A stretch of 64,000 nucleotides of DNA from Nonomuraea thailandensis (GTDB taxonomy: Bacteria; Actinomycetota; Actinomycetes; Streptosporangiales; Streptosporangiaceae). Both the position numbers and the translations under genes were made by a program. Under the pieces are notes generated by a model. That model made no database searches and was not told where the DNA came from. It worked only from the letters and a program-made list of their open reading frames with translations. The stretch covers positions 7,647,501-7,711,500 of the forward strand of contig NZ_JAMZEB010000002.1 of assembly GCF_024172165.1 (NCBI RefSeq), given 5' to 3'. This document shows positions 35,828 through 44,714 of the stretch, piece after piece (within the stretch, counting starts at the first letter, position 1; the number at the start of each line of letters is the position of its first letter).

Positions 35828-37621
35828 TTGTTCACCACCAGGCCCGAGCTGTCGGGCGATTTCGGCATGGTCGCCAGCACGCACTGGCTGGCCTCGGCCA
35901 CCGGCATGGGCGTCCTGGAGCGCGGCGGCAACGCGTTCGACGCCGCGGTGGCGGCCGGATTCGTGCTGCAGGTCGCCGAGCCGCACCTGAACGGCCCCGG
36001 CGGCGAGGTGCCGATCCTGTTGTGGAGCGAGGCCGAGCAGAAGGTGTCGGTCGTGTGCGGGCAGGGCGTGGCCCCCGCCGCGGCCACCATCGAGCGCTTC
36101 GCCGGCCTCGGCCTGGACGTCGTGCCCGGCACCGGGCTGCTGGCGGCCACCGTGCCCGGGGCGTTCGGCGGCTGGATGCTGATGCTGGAGCGCTGGGGCA
36201 CCTGGTCGCTGGCCGACGTGCTGGCGCCCGCGATCCACTACGCCGAGCACGGCGTGCCGGTGCTGGAGCGGATCTCGGCCACGATCGGCTCGGTCGAGGA
36301 GCTGTTCAGGCAGGACTGGCCGACGTCGGCGGCCACCTGGCTGCCTGATGGGAACGTTCCCGAGCCGGGCTCGAAGCTGGCCAACCCCGTGCTGGCCGCC
36401 ACCTACCGCCGGCTGGTGGCCGAGGCCGAGGCCGCGTCGAGCAGCCGCGAGGGCCAGCTCGCCGCCGCCAGGAAGGCCTGGTACGAGGGCTTCGTCGCCG
36501 AGGCGATCGCCGAGTTCAGCGCGACGACGGCCTGGCGCGACAGCTCGGGCGAGGTGCACGGCGGCCTGCTCACGGGCGACGACCTGGCGGGCTGGTCGGC
36601 CTCGGTGGAGGAGCCGCTGACCTTCGACTACCGCGGCTACACCGTGGCCAAGACCGGGCCGTGGGGTCAGGGCCCGGCGTTCCTGCAGCAGCTCGCCCTG
36701 CTCGACGGGTTCGACCTGGACGGGATGGGCTTCCTCGGCGCCGACTACCTGCACGCGGTGACGGAGGCCGCCAAGCTGGCCTTCGCCGACCGCGAGGCCT
36801 GGTACGGCGACACCGACGTGCCCATGGCCGACCTGCTGAGCCCGGCCTACAACGCCGAACGGCGGCGGCTGATCGGCGACCGGGCCAGCCTGGAGCTGCG
36901 GCCGGGCGCTCCCGGCGGGCGGGCGCCGCGGCTGCCCGTCTTCCCCGACCCCGGCACGGCCAGCGACGCGCCGGGCCTGTCCGGCGCCCGCAAGCCGCAG
37001 GGCGTGGGCGAGCCCACGGTGTCGCGTGACGGCATGGTCAAGGGCGACACCTGCCACGTGGACGTCGTGGACCGCTTCGGCAACATGGTCTCGGCCACCC
37101 CCAGCGGCGGCTGGCTGCAGAGCTCGCCCACCATCCCGAGCCTGGGCTTCTGCCTGGGCACGCGGGCCCAGATGTTCTGGCTGCAGGAGGGCGTGGCCAC
37201 CGCGCTGCGGCCCGGCGCCCGCCCGCGCACGACGCTGTCGCCGTCGTTCGCGCTCAGGGACGGCAAGCCGTGGCTGGCGTTCGGCACCCCGGGCGGCGAC
37301 CAGCAGGACCAGTGGAGCCTGAACTTCTTCCTCGCGGTCGTCCACGGCAGGCTGAACCTTCAGGAGGCCGTCGACGCCCCCATGTTCCACTCCGAGCACT
37401 TCCCCAGCTCGTTCTTCCCGCGCGGCTCCCGCCCCGGCGTCATGCACGTCGAGGACCGGGTGGACGCGGGCGTCATCGAGGAGCTGCGCCGGCGTGGGCA
37501 CGAGGTCGAGGTGCAGGGCCCGTGGTCGCTCGGCCGGCTGAGCGCGGTCGCCCGTGACGGCGCCTTCCTCAAGGCCGCCGCCAACCCGCGTGGCGCCCAG
37601 GGCTACGCTGCCGGCCGATGA
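35828..37621 (+). CDS. Gamma-glutamyltransferase family Ntn-hydrolase, cytoplasmic
   Basis: This 597-residue enzyme of the GGT/YwrD family is expected to autoprocess before a threonine that then acts as nucleophile: the KGDTCHVDVVDRFGN region puts it near Thr408. N-terminal family motifs are MVASTHWLASATGMGVLERGG and GNAFDAAVAAGFV. A TTG start follows AAGGAGAAA. There is no signal peptide, so unlike most GGTs it should act inside the cell on what the upstream importer delivers. It overlaps the TauE/SafE gene by four bases. Whether it cleaves gamma-glutamyl bonds or other amides is not settled by sequence. Confidence 0.9.
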   Translation: MFTTRPELSGDFGMVASTHWLASATGMGVLERGGNAFDAAVAAGFVLQVAEPHLNGPGGEVPILLWSEAEQKVSVVCGQGVAPAAATIERFAGLGLDVVPGTGLLAATVPGAFGGWMLMLERWGTWSLADVLAPAIHYAEHGVPVLERISATIGSVEELFRQDWPTSAATWLPDGNVPEPGSKLANPVLAATYRRLVAEAEAASSSREGQLAAARKAWYEGFVAEAIAEFSATTAWRDSSGEVHGGLLTGDDLAGWSASVEEPLTFDYRGYTVAKTGPWGQGPAFLQQLALLDGFDLDGMGFLGADYLHAVTEAAKLAFADREAWYGDTDVPMADLLSPAYNAERRRLIGDRASLELRPGAPGGRAPRLPVFPDPGTASDAPGLSGARKPQGVGEPTVSRDGMVKGDTCHVDVVDRFGNMVSATPSGGWLQSSPTIPSLGFCLGTRAQMFWLQEGVATALRPGARPRTTLSPSFALRDGKPWLAFGTPGGDQQDQWSLNFFLAVVHGRLNLQEAVDAPMFHSEHFPSSFFPRGSRPGVMHVEDRVDAGVIEELRRRGHEVEVQGPWSLGRLSAVARDGAFLKAAANPRGAQGYAAGR

Positions 37622-38358
37622 CCGACCTGCTCTTCCTGGTCGGTGCCGGCCTGCTGGCCGGTGTGGTGAACGCCCTGGCGGGCGGGGGGACGCTCATCTC
37701 GTTCCCCGCCCTCCTGGCGCTGGGTTACCCGGGCCTGACCGCCACCGTCACGAACGCGGTGGCGCTGTGGCCCGGCTATCTGGGGGGTGTGCTCGGCTAC
37801 CGGGCCGAGCTGCGGGGGCAAAGGCGCAGGGCCACCCTGCTGTCGGTCACAGCGGTGCTGGGGGCCTGTCTGGGCAGCTCGCTGCTGCTGCTCACGCCGG
37901 GCAAGCTGTTCGAGTCGATGGTGCCGTGGCTGGTGGCCTTCGCCAGCCTCGCCCTGCTGGCGCAGCCGTGGCTGCGCAAGCTCATCGGGGGCGAGGCGGA
38001 CGGGCCGACCAGCCGCATGGTGTACGCCGGGGTGTTCCTCGGCGGCTGTTACGGCGCCTACTTCAACGGCGGCATGGGGGTGGTGCTGCTGACCGTGCTC
38101 GGCCTGTTCCTGCACGACAACCTGCACCGGATCAACGCCGTGCGGGCCGTGCTCTCGCTGGTCGTCAGCTCCGTGTCGGTGGTGGCGTTCTCCCTGTTCG
38201 GGCCCGTGGAGTGGCGGGCCGCGGCGGTGATCGCGCCGGCCAGCCTGGCGGGCGGGCTGCTCGGCACCCGGCTGGCCAGGCTGATGCCCGCCAAGGTGCT
38301 GCGGGGCGTGGTGGTCGCGTTCGGCCTGGGGGTCGCGGTCGCGCTGGCCCTGCACTAG
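37618..38358 (+). CDS. TauE/SafE (TSUP) family permease
   Basis: This 246-residue membrane protein has about eight hydrophobic segments and the TSUP pattern GxxAGxxNALAGGGTLISFPALLALG repeated as two halves (second half: GVFLGGCYGAYFNGGMGVV). The family exports sulfite, sulfoacetate or other organosulfonates and also moves other anions. Its ATGA overlap with the GGT-family gene ties it to the peptide operon and suggests disposal of sulfur or organic anions from the degraded peptide. Its stop shares CTAG with the convergent ligase gene. Confidence 0.87.
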   Translation: MTDLLFLVGAGLLAGVVNALAGGGTLISFPALLALGYPGLTATVTNAVALWPGYLGGVLGYRAELRGQRRRATLLSVTAVLGACLGSSLLLLTPGKLFESMVPWLVAFASLALLAQPWLRKLIGGEADGPTSRMVYAGVFLGGCYGAYFNGGMGVVLLTVLGLFLHDNLHRINAVRAVLSLVVSSVSVVAFSLFGPVEWRAAAVIAPASLAGGLLGTRLARLMPAKVLRGVVVAFGLGVAVALALH

Positions 38359-39440
38359 GAGACGGTGGCCTCGATGAGGTCGTCCACCACCTCTTCGAGA
38401 TGGTTCCCCTTCGCGTACGCCCGCCGCTGCCGCATGGCCCCCGACCCCTTGCGCAGCAGCCGGTCGAGGCCCTCCTGGATGAACGTCAGGTCGCCGGCCT
38501 CGGCCAGCGCCGGGCGTACGTGCTCCAGGAGGCGCCCGGCCAGCACCGCGGCGGGCACGAGCGTGCCGTGCCGTACGTCGAGGCTGTCGCCCTGCAGCCC
38601 GTCGCGGGCCGCCCGCCAGTAGGCGGCGCGCAGCACCTCGGCGGGCACGGGCTGCCCGCGGTCGCCGCGCGCGACGGCGGCCAGCGCGGTGACCACCAGC
38701 CCGCGGATGAGCCCGATCAGGGTGAGGCTGTCGGCCACGTCGAGCGGCACGTCGGCCACCCTGATCTCCACGGTGGGCAGGCGGGGCGACGGCCGGGTGT
38801 CCCAGTAGACGGTCTTGGCGTCGAGCAGCACGCCCGACTCCGCCAGCGCCCGCAGGGCCAGCTCGTACGCCCCGTACGACGGGAAGTACGGCGGCGCGCC
38901 GGAGACCGGCCACCGCCCCCAGCTGATCACCCGCCAGGAGGCGTACCCGGTGTCGCGGCCCACGAAGAACGGCGAGTTGGCGGCCAGCGCGATCAGCGTC
39001 GGCAGCCAGGGCCGCAAGTGGTTGCCCACGTAGACGGCGTGCTCGGCGTCGGGCACGTCCACGTGCACGTGCAGGGCGCAGATGCTGATCTCGTCCTGCA
39101 GCGCCCGGTAGAGCGTGCGGCCCTGGTGGTAGCGGTCGTCGTCGGTGAGCGGCGGCGGCATGACGTTGCCGAGCACGGGGATGCCGCTGGCGACGACGGC
39201 CAGGCCGCACGATCGGGCCGCGCCCGCCACCTCCTTGCGCGCCGCGCGCAGTTGCGAGCCGAGCTCGCTCAGGTCGGCGGAGGGCGGCGTGCGGGCCTCC
39301 ACCTGGAATCGGGTGATTTCATGCACCACGTCGAGCATGTCCGTCGCGGCGGCCAGAACCTCGGCCGCCCGGGGAGCCACGTGGCGGGTCCGGGGATCGA
39401 CGATGAGGTACTCCTCCTCGATCCCGATGAGTGGAACCAT
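38355..39440 (-). CDS. GCS2-type carboxylate-amine ligase (YbdK-like glutamate-cysteine ligase)
   Basis: This 361-residue ATP-dependent ligase belongs to the GCS2 family, members of which make gamma-glutamylcysteine or similar gamma-glutamyl amides. It opens MVPLIGIEEEYLIVDP, the family's nucleotide/metal segment, then ITRFQVEARTPP, CALHVHVDVPD and TVEIRVADVPLDVAD. The ATG at 39440 is preferred; a GTG lies six bases upstream. It faces the gamma-glutamyltransferase-family operon, linking synthesis and breakdown genes of gamma-glutamyl compounds. YbdK-type members often have weak cysteine-ligase activity, so the true amine is uncertain. Confidence 0.9.
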   Translation of the reverse strand: MVPLIGIEEEYLIVDPRTRHVAPRAAEVLAAATDMLDVVHEITRFQVEARTPPSADLSELGSQLRAARKEVAGAARSCGLAVVASGIPVLGNVMPPPLTDDDRYHQGRTLYRALQDEISICALHVHVDVPDAEHAVYVGNHLRPWLPTLIALAANSPFFVGRDTGYASWRVISWGRWPVSGAPPYFPSYGAYELALRALAESGVLLDAKTVYWDTRPSPRLPTVEIRVADVPLDVADSLTLIGLIRGLVVTALAAVARGDRGQPVPAEVLRAAYWRAARDGLQGDSLDVRHGTLVPAAVLAGRLLEHVRPALAEAGDLTFIQEGLDRLLRKGSGAMRQRRAYAKGNHLEEVVDDLIEATVS

Positions 39441-39515
39441 GCCCACACCTCGCTGGGGAGTCCAACCCTCCGTAGGGAGTTGTGCCCCTACCTCACCCCC
39501 CGGAAAACCAGGTTG

Positions 39516-40166
39516 TCAGAGCGTGAACTCCACGGGGCCGTACAGCGCCTGCGCGGCGCGGGTGCACATCGCCCAGTAACGGTCGCCGTACGACCAGTGC
39601 CACCACTCGGTGGGGTAGTTGACCAGGCCGGCGGGCTCCAGGGCGGCGGCGAGCAGCTTGCGGTGGGCGCGGGCGTCGTCGGAGACGTTCGGGGCGGCGG
39701 TGTAGCAGGCGCCGGAGCTCTGCTCCGGGTTGTCGTTGACCTCGGTGCCCATGTCGTACTCGGTGCCGTCGGGGGCGCACAGGGTCAGGTCCACGGCGGC
39801 GCCGGCGGTGTGCGGGGCCACCTCGACCGGGGAGACGTAACGGCTGGCCGCGACGTACGACTCCTCAGGGGTCAGCCCGGTCAGCGTGGCGCGGTACTCG
39901 TCGAAGATCCGGCGCTGGGTGGCGACGGGGCGGTACCCCTCGACGATCAGCAGGTGGTACCCGTCGGGCAACAGGCTCTCCGCGTGCTCCAGGCGCTCCA
40001 GCACGCCGGAGCGCAGGTGCGCGTAGGCGCCCTGCCCGTCGGCCAGGCGCGGGTCCACGCGCAGCCGCCCGCGCACGTCCGCGAGCGGTTCGCCGCTCTC
40101 TTGCACCGGGATCGAGGTCACGCGGGGGTCCGAGATCAGCACGACGTCGTTCGGGGACTGCCACAT
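39516..40166 (-). CDS. VanX/DdpX-type D-Ala-D-Ala dipeptidase
   Basis: This 216-residue zinc dipeptidase of family M15D has its ligands in APHTAGAAVDLTL (His and Asp, about residues 119 and 126) and TEWWHWSYGDRYW (catalytic Glu about 187, zinc His about 190); GYRP supplies the conserved Arg. It hydrolyses D-Ala-D-Ala. No VanH, VanA or VanRS genes are nearby, so a role in cell-wall dipeptide turnover is likelier than glycopeptide resistance. It follows the ROK gene by about 12 bases. A TTG six bases upstream is an alternative start. No signal peptide is present. Confidence 0.92.
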   Translation of the reverse strand: MWQSPNDVVLISDPRVTSIPVQESGEPLADVRGRLRVDPRLADGQGAYAHLRSGVLERLEHAESLLPDGYHLLIVEGYRPVATQRRIFDEYRATLTGLTPEESYVAASRYVSPVEVAPHTAGAAVDLTLCAPDGTEYDMGTEVNDNPEQSSGACYTAAPNVSDDARAHRKLLAAALEPAGLVNYPTEWWHWSYGDRYWAMCTRAAQALYGPVEFTL

Positions 40167-40178
40167 GGGCAAGAATTC

Positions 40179-41327
40179 TCACACAGTGTCGGAGAAGACC
40201 TGCTCCCGGGCCTGTTCCAGGGCGGCCACCAGGGCTCCGCGCAGCACCGGGTTGCCCGCGACCCTGGTCGTGACGACGGTCGGGCGGCTCGGGCACACCC
40301 GGGCCACGGCCTCCTGCACCTTGGCCGCCAGCCGCTCGCCGCCCGCCCGGCCGATGTCGCCGCTCAGCACGATGAGGCCGGGGTCGAGCACGACGGTGAC
40401 GGCCGCCGCGCCCAGGGCCAGCCGGGCCGCCACGGCGTCCAGGTAGCCCTCGTCGCCGCCGCGTACCAGGTCGGGCACCGTGTGGCCGCTCACGCCGCGC
40501 TCCTCGGCGAGCCCGCGCAGCGCGTCGTGGCCCACCAGGCGCTGGAACGAGCCCGTCTGCGGCCGGGTGACGTCGGAGGGCAGCGGCTCGCCCGGCACGG
40601 GCAGCCAGCCGATCTCGCCCGCGCCGCCGGTGATGCCCCGGTGCAGCCGGCCTCCCAGCATGACGCCGAGGCCCTGGCCGACGCCGGCCCAGATGACCAC
40701 GAAGTCGTCGTGGCCGACGGCGGCGCCGTGCCGGTGCTCGGCCAGGGCGACCAGGTTGACGTCGTTCTCGATGGTCACCGAGGCGCCGAGCGTCTCGCGC
40801 AGGCTGGCCAGCACGCCGACGTGCCAGGCGGGCAGGTCGACCGAGATGCGCACGTCGCCGGTGGCCGGGTCGACCACGCCTCTCGTGCCGATGACGAACG
40901 CGCGCAGTTGCGACAGGCTGACACTGGCGGCGTCGCACGCCCGCTGCACGGCGGCGTGCACCGCCTTGACCGGATCGCGCGCGTCGGAGGGATTGACCGT
41001 GATCTCGACCACGACTCTGCCTGTGATGTCCGCCACACCGACAGTGAGACTTTCGGGCAGGACCTCCAGCCCGGCGACGTACGCGCTCGACGGGACCACG
41101 GCGTACAGGGCGGCGTGCGGCCCCCTGCCTCCCGCCCGCTCGCCCGCGACCTCCACGAGCCCCCGCTCCTCCAGGCGCGCGAGAAGCTGACCTGCGGTTA
41201 CCTTGGAGAGCCCGGTCCGCTCACCGAGCTCGGCGCGGGTGAGAGGACCGTCTCCGAGGAGCAGTTCGAGTGCCGCGCGGTCGTTCAACCGGCGCAGCAA
41301 CCGGGGAGTTCCCGGGTCTCGGCTCAT
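40179..41327 (-). CDS. ROK-family regulator 1
   Basis: This 382-residue protein has an N-terminal winged helix (residues about 10-65; GLSKVTAGQLLARLEERGLVE) and a C-terminal ROK sugar-kinase-like domain (VTIENDVNLVALAEH, GVGQGLGVMLGG, GGAGEIGWLPVPG). The cysteine-rich zinc motif of catalytic ROK kinases is missing, as expected for a pure regulator. ROK repressors respond to sugars or sugar phosphates. It is divergent from the sugar importer, with an operator-like repeat between them, and co-oriented with the VanX-type gene. It is paralogous to the regulator at 46337-47518. Confidence 0.9.
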   Translation of the reverse strand: MSRDPGTPRLLRRLNDRAALELLLGDGPLTRAELGERTGLSKVTAGQLLARLEERGLVEVAGERAGGRGPHAALYAVVPSSAYVAGLEVLPESLTVGVADITGRVVVEITVNPSDARDPVKAVHAAVQRACDAASVSLSQLRAFVIGTRGVVDPATGDVRISVDLPAWHVGVLASLRETLGASVTIENDVNLVALAEHRHGAAVGHDDFVVIWAGVGQGLGVMLGGRLHRGITGGAGEIGWLPVPGEPLPSDVTRPQTGSFQRLVGHDALRGLAEERGVSGHTVPDLVRGGDEGYLDAVAARLALGAAAVTVVLDPGLIVLSGDIGRAGGERLAAKVQEAVARVCPSRPTVVTTRVAGNPVLRGALVAALEQAREQVFSDTV

Positions 41328-41363
41328 CGGCGCACCCTTCTCGTCACGATCGGCTAACGAGCG

Positions 41364-41394
41364 TTTCTTTTAAGAAAGTTTCTTGTTAGTTTAC
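41364..41394. promoter_or_regulatory. ROK operator region between ROK regulator 1 and the sugar importer
   Basis: TTTCTT-TT-AAGAAA forms an inverted repeat at 41364-41377. It runs into AAAGTTTCTTGTTAGTTTAC (41375-41394), which matches 15 of 20 bases of a site upstream of the second ROK gene. AT-rich A- and T-tract repeats of this kind are typical ROK binding sites. It lies in the 136-base divergent gap. Confidence 0.65.
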
Positions 41395-41463
41395 CAGCAT
41401 CGTTCGGATTTGACGATCAGCCTGGTGCGGACCGTAGGCCAGCACCCGGGAAGGGAGAACCCT

Positions 41464-42783
41464 GTGAGGATCGCGAAGATCACAGCCGCTACGGTCACCA
41501 CGGCCGCGCTGGCCCTGGGCCTGGCCGCCTGTGGCTCCGGTGGCTCCGCTGAGCAACCCCCCACGTCCTCACCCAGCGCCGCCGCCTCCGGCCCCAAGTT
41601 CGCCGGCAAGACGCTGAGCGTCTGGCGGCTCGGGAACAGCAACCCGGCCGCGGCCACGTACATGGAGGAGCTCAACGCCGAGTTCACCAAGCAGACCGGC
41701 GCGCAGGTCAAGCTGGAGTGGATCCCGTGGCCCCAGGTGGCCGACAAGTTCGCCGCCGCCGCGACCGGCACCGGCCCCGACGTGACCGAGATCGGCAACG
41801 ACCAGGTCCCGATGTGGCAGAGCCAGGACGCGCTGACGCCGATCACCGACATCGCCCGCGAGGGCGACCGGTCGCAGATCCCCCAGAACCTCTACGGCTA
41901 CGAGACCGTGGACAACGAGATCTACGCCGTGCCGTGGGGAGCGGGGGCCCGCGCGGTGCTCTACCGCAAGGACTGGTTCGAGGACCTCAAGATCGAGGTC
42001 CCGCAGAGCTGGGACGACCTCGTCGCCGCGGCCAAGAAGATCCAGGCCGAGAAGAAGGGCGTGGACGGCTTCGCCTTCAACGGCGGCTCGGACGCCAACC
42101 ACCTGCTGGCGGCCTTCGCCTGGTCCGAGGGCGGCGAGTACGCCGTCAAGGAGGGCGACAAGTGGGTCGGCAAGCTCACGGAGCCCGGCTTCCAGAAGGG
42201 CTTCGAGACCTACACCGGCCTGGTCACCGGCGGCCTGTCCAACAAGGCGAACCTGACGCACGACACCACCCACATCCGCACCCGCTTCGCCAACGACAAG
42301 GTGGCGATGTACCTCACCGCGGCCTGGGACCTGTCGGGCATCGAGGAGGAGTCCAAGGGCAAGCTGAAGGGCGACAAGATCGGCTTCTTCCCGCTGCCCG
42401 CCAAGACCGGCGGCGTGGCGCCCTCCTTCTTCGGCGGCAACGACATCGCGCTGTGGGGCACCACCCAGCAGGCGGACCTGGGCAAGGAGTACATCAAGCT
42501 GGCCACGAGCAAGACCTGGGCCGACCGGTACGCCAAGGAGGGCGGCCTGCTCCCCGTCTACCCCGACACCCTGCAGGCCATGAACGAGGACCCGGCGCAG
42601 GGCCCGTTCGCGCAGGCGTTCGCCAAGGCCAAGGCCTTCCCGGCCGACCCCAACTGGTCCGAGGCCGACGCCACCAAGGCGGTGCTGCAGAACGCCGCTC
42701 GCGCCGTCATCGAGGGCAAGAAGGACACCGCCACCGCCCTCGCTGACGCCAACAAGGAACTCGAAGAGATCCTGAACCAGTAA
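41464..42783 (+). CDS. Sugar ABC importer, family 1 binding lipoprotein
   Basis: This 439-residue extracellular binding protein starts at a GTG with GGGAG upstream. The signal ends LGLAAC (Cys23), followed by a Ser/Pro-rich tether. Family-1 segments include LSVWRLGNSNPAAATYMEEL, GTGPDVTEIGNDQV and MYLTAAWDLSGIEEESKGK. It precedes two MalF/MalG-type permeases. Ligand unknown; the neighbouring NagZ- and VanX-type genes point to cell-wall amino sugars. Confidence 0.92.
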   Translation: MRIAKITAATVTTAALALGLAACGSGGSAEQPPTSSPSAAASGPKFAGKTLSVWRLGNSNPAAATYMEELNAEFTKQTGAQVKLEWIPWPQVADKFAAAATGTGPDVTEIGNDQVPMWQSQDALTPITDIAREGDRSQIPQNLYGYETVDNEIYAVPWGAGARAVLYRKDWFEDLKIEVPQSWDDLVAAAKKIQAEKKGVDGFAFNGGSDANHLLAAFAWSEGGEYAVKEGDKWVGKLTEPGFQKGFETYTGLVTGGLSNKANLTHDTTHIRTRFANDKVAMYLTAAWDLSGIEEESKGKLKGDKIGFFPLPAKTGGVAPSFFGGNDIALWGTTQQADLGKEYIKLATSKTWADRYAKEGGLLPVYPDTLQAMNEDPAQGPFAQAFAKAKAFPADPNWSEADATKAVLQNAARAVIEGKKDTATALADANKELEEILNQ

Positions 42784-42785
42784 CG

Positions 42786-43796
42786 ATGTCCAACACGACA
42801 ACGGTCGCCCGGGGCAGGGGGTCCTCCCCCTCCCCGGGGCACCGGCGCAAGAACGCCGGGCGGGTGCGCGCCAGCGGGATGCCGGCGTGGAGCATCCCGT
42901 ACCTCCTGCTCGTTCCCGGCCTGCTGGTCATCGCCGGCCTGCTGCTCTACCCGATGGTCCAGCTCGGCATCATGTCGTTCCAGAAGGTCGGGCTGGCGCA
43001 GGTCAGGGGCACCAGGCCCGCCGAGTGGGTCGGGCTGGAGAACTTCGAGAAGGTCCTGTCCAACGACATCTTCTGGTCGGCCCTGCGCAACAGCCTGGCC
43101 TTCGCCTTCTTCGGCGTCAGCCTCACGCTGATCCTCGGCACCGCGGTCGGCGTGCTGCTGCACCGGCTGGGCAGGAAGATGTCGCTGTTCGTGGTCATCG
43201 GCTGCATGTTCGCCTGGGCCGTGCCGCCCGTGGCGCAGGGCGTCATCTGGCGCTCCCTGTTCGACGCCGAGGCCGGGATCGTCAACTGGGCGCTGGACCT
43301 GCTGCCCGACTGGCTGGCCGCCCCGCCGGCGGGCCAGGCGAGCTGGGCCGGCACCCCCTGGCTCAACGACACCCTGCCCCTCTACATCGCGCTGGTCATC
43401 TGCGTGGTGTGGGCCGGGTTCCCGTTCATCGCGGTCTCCGTGCTGGCCGGGCTCAAGGGCATCCCCGCCGAGCTGTACGAGGCGGCCAAGGTGGACGGGT
43501 CTGGCGCCTGGCACACGTTCAGGAAGATCACCCTGCCCATGCTCAGGCCGGTCTTCGCCGTTCTCACGATGCTGTCGATCATCTGGGACTTCAAGGTGTT
43601 CAGCCAGCTCTACGTGCTCATGAACGGGCCCACGAACCGTGACGGCTTCAACCTGTCCATGTACGCCGTCGCCGAGGCGTTCCGGCCCCCGCAGAAGCTG
43701 GGCACCGGCGCGGCGATCTCCATCGTCCTGACGATCATCCTGCTGATCATCACCGTCTTCTACGTCAGGCAGATCGTGAAGCAGGAGGAGATGTGA
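42786..43796 (+). CDS. Sugar ABC importer permease (MalF/UgpA type)
   Basis: This 336-residue permease has a basic cytoplasmic N-terminus of about 33 residues, six predicted membrane helices and the coupling loop YEAAKVDGSGAWHTFRKITLP. It follows the binding-protein gene by two bases and overlaps the next gene by four (GTGA). Confidence 0.92.
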   Translation: MSNTTTVARGRGSSPSPGHRRKNAGRVRASGMPAWSIPYLLLVPGLLVIAGLLLYPMVQLGIMSFQKVGLAQVRGTRPAEWVGLENFEKVLSNDIFWSALRNSLAFAFFGVSLTLILGTAVGVLLHRLGRKMSLFVVIGCMFAWAVPPVAQGVIWRSLFDAEAGIVNWALDLLPDWLAAPPAGQASWAGTPWLNDTLPLYIALVICVVWAGFPFIAVSVLAGLKGIPAELYEAAKVDGSGAWHTFRKITLPMLRPVFAVLTMLSIIWDFKVFSQLYVLMNGPTNRDGFNLSMYAVAEAFRPPQKLGTGAAISIVLTIILLIITVFYVRQIVKQEEM

Positions 43797-44644
43797 CCCC
43801 GATCGCCCGCAAGAGGCTCGGCAAGGTCCTGCTGAACGCCGCCGGCCTGCTGGTCTTCCTGTTCGCGACCTTCCCCGTCTACTGGATGGTCTCCACGGGC
43901 TTCAAGGAGAACGACCAGATCTTCACGACGGAGTTCATCCCGTTCCCGACGCACTTCACCTTCGAGCACTTCGAGCGGGTGCTCACCGAGGGCGTCGCGA
44001 ACAACTCCATCTGGCTCTACATGCGCAACAGCGCGATCGTGGCGCTCGGCACCGTGCTCATCGGCTCGGCCTTCGCCCTGCTGTCGGCCACCGCCATCGC
44101 CCGCTTCAGGTTCAGGGGCCGCGGCGCCTTCCTCATCACGCTGCTCATCGTGCAGATGCTGCCGTCGGAGGGGCTGCTCATCCCCCTGTACATGATGGTC
44201 AAGCGGGTCGGGCTCGGCGACCAGCTCCTCGGGCTGATCGTCACCCAGGTCGCGCTGACGCTGCCGTTCGGCGTCTGGATGTTGCGGACGTTCGTCGCGG
44301 CGGTGCCCAAGTCGCTGGAGGAGGCGGCCTGGATCGACGGGGCCAGCCGGATGACGACGTTCTGGAAGGTGCTGTTCCCGCTGGTCGCGCCGGGGCTGGT
44401 GGCCACGAGCATCTTCTCGTTCATCACCGCCTGGAACGATCTGGTCTTCGCCCTCTACCTGATGTCGGGGTCCGAGGGGTACACGATGCCGGTCGCCCTG
44501 CAGTTCTTCTTCGGCCAGGAGGGCGTCGACTGGGGCGCGATCATGGCCGGGTCCACCCTGATGACGATTCCGGTCGTCGTCTTCTTCCTTCTCGTGCAGC
44601 GCCGCATGGTCCAGGGGCTGACGGCGGGCGCCGTGAAGGGCTGA
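43793..44644 (+). CDS. Sugar ABC importer permease (MalG/UgpE type)
   Basis: This 283-residue permease starts at a GTG overlapping the stop of the previous gene. Six helices are predicted, and the coupling loop reads EEAAWIDGASRMTTFWKVLFP. No ATPase gene follows; as in many actinomycete sugar importers the energy subunit is probably a shared MsiK-like ATPase encoded elsewhere. Confidence 0.92.
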   Translation: MTPIARKRLGKVLLNAAGLLVFLFATFPVYWMVSTGFKENDQIFTTEFIPFPTHFTFEHFERVLTEGVANNSIWLYMRNSAIVALGTVLIGSAFALLSATAIARFRFRGRGAFLITLLIVQMLPSEGLLIPLYMMVKRVGLGDQLLGLIVTQVALTLPFGVWMLRTFVAAVPKSLEEAAWIDGASRMTTFWKVLFPLVAPGLVATSIFSFITAWNDLVFALYLMSGSEGYTMPVALQFFFGQEGVDWGAIMAGSTLMTIPVVVFFLLVQRRMVQGLTAGAVKG

Positions 44645-44661
44645 CCAATCCCGAAATATCC

Positions 44662-44684
44662 GTACGGTGCCGCCGGCACCGTAC
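44662..44684 (+). terminator. Hairpin between importer genes and nagZ-type gene
   Basis: A perfect 10-bp stem (GTACGGTGCC / GGCACCGTAC) has a 3-base loop, 17 bases after the permease stop. Without a T-run it may attenuate rather than end transcription, lowering expression of the downstream glycosidase relative to the importer. Confidence 0.6.
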
Positions 44685-44714
44685 CCGACCCTGCCTTGAT
44701 ACGGATGAGGAGCC

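Noticed and set aside
39516..40166. Glycopeptide resistance (van) locus
   Set aside because: Only the VanX-type gene is present; VanH, VanA and a VanRS pair are absent from the surrounding genes.
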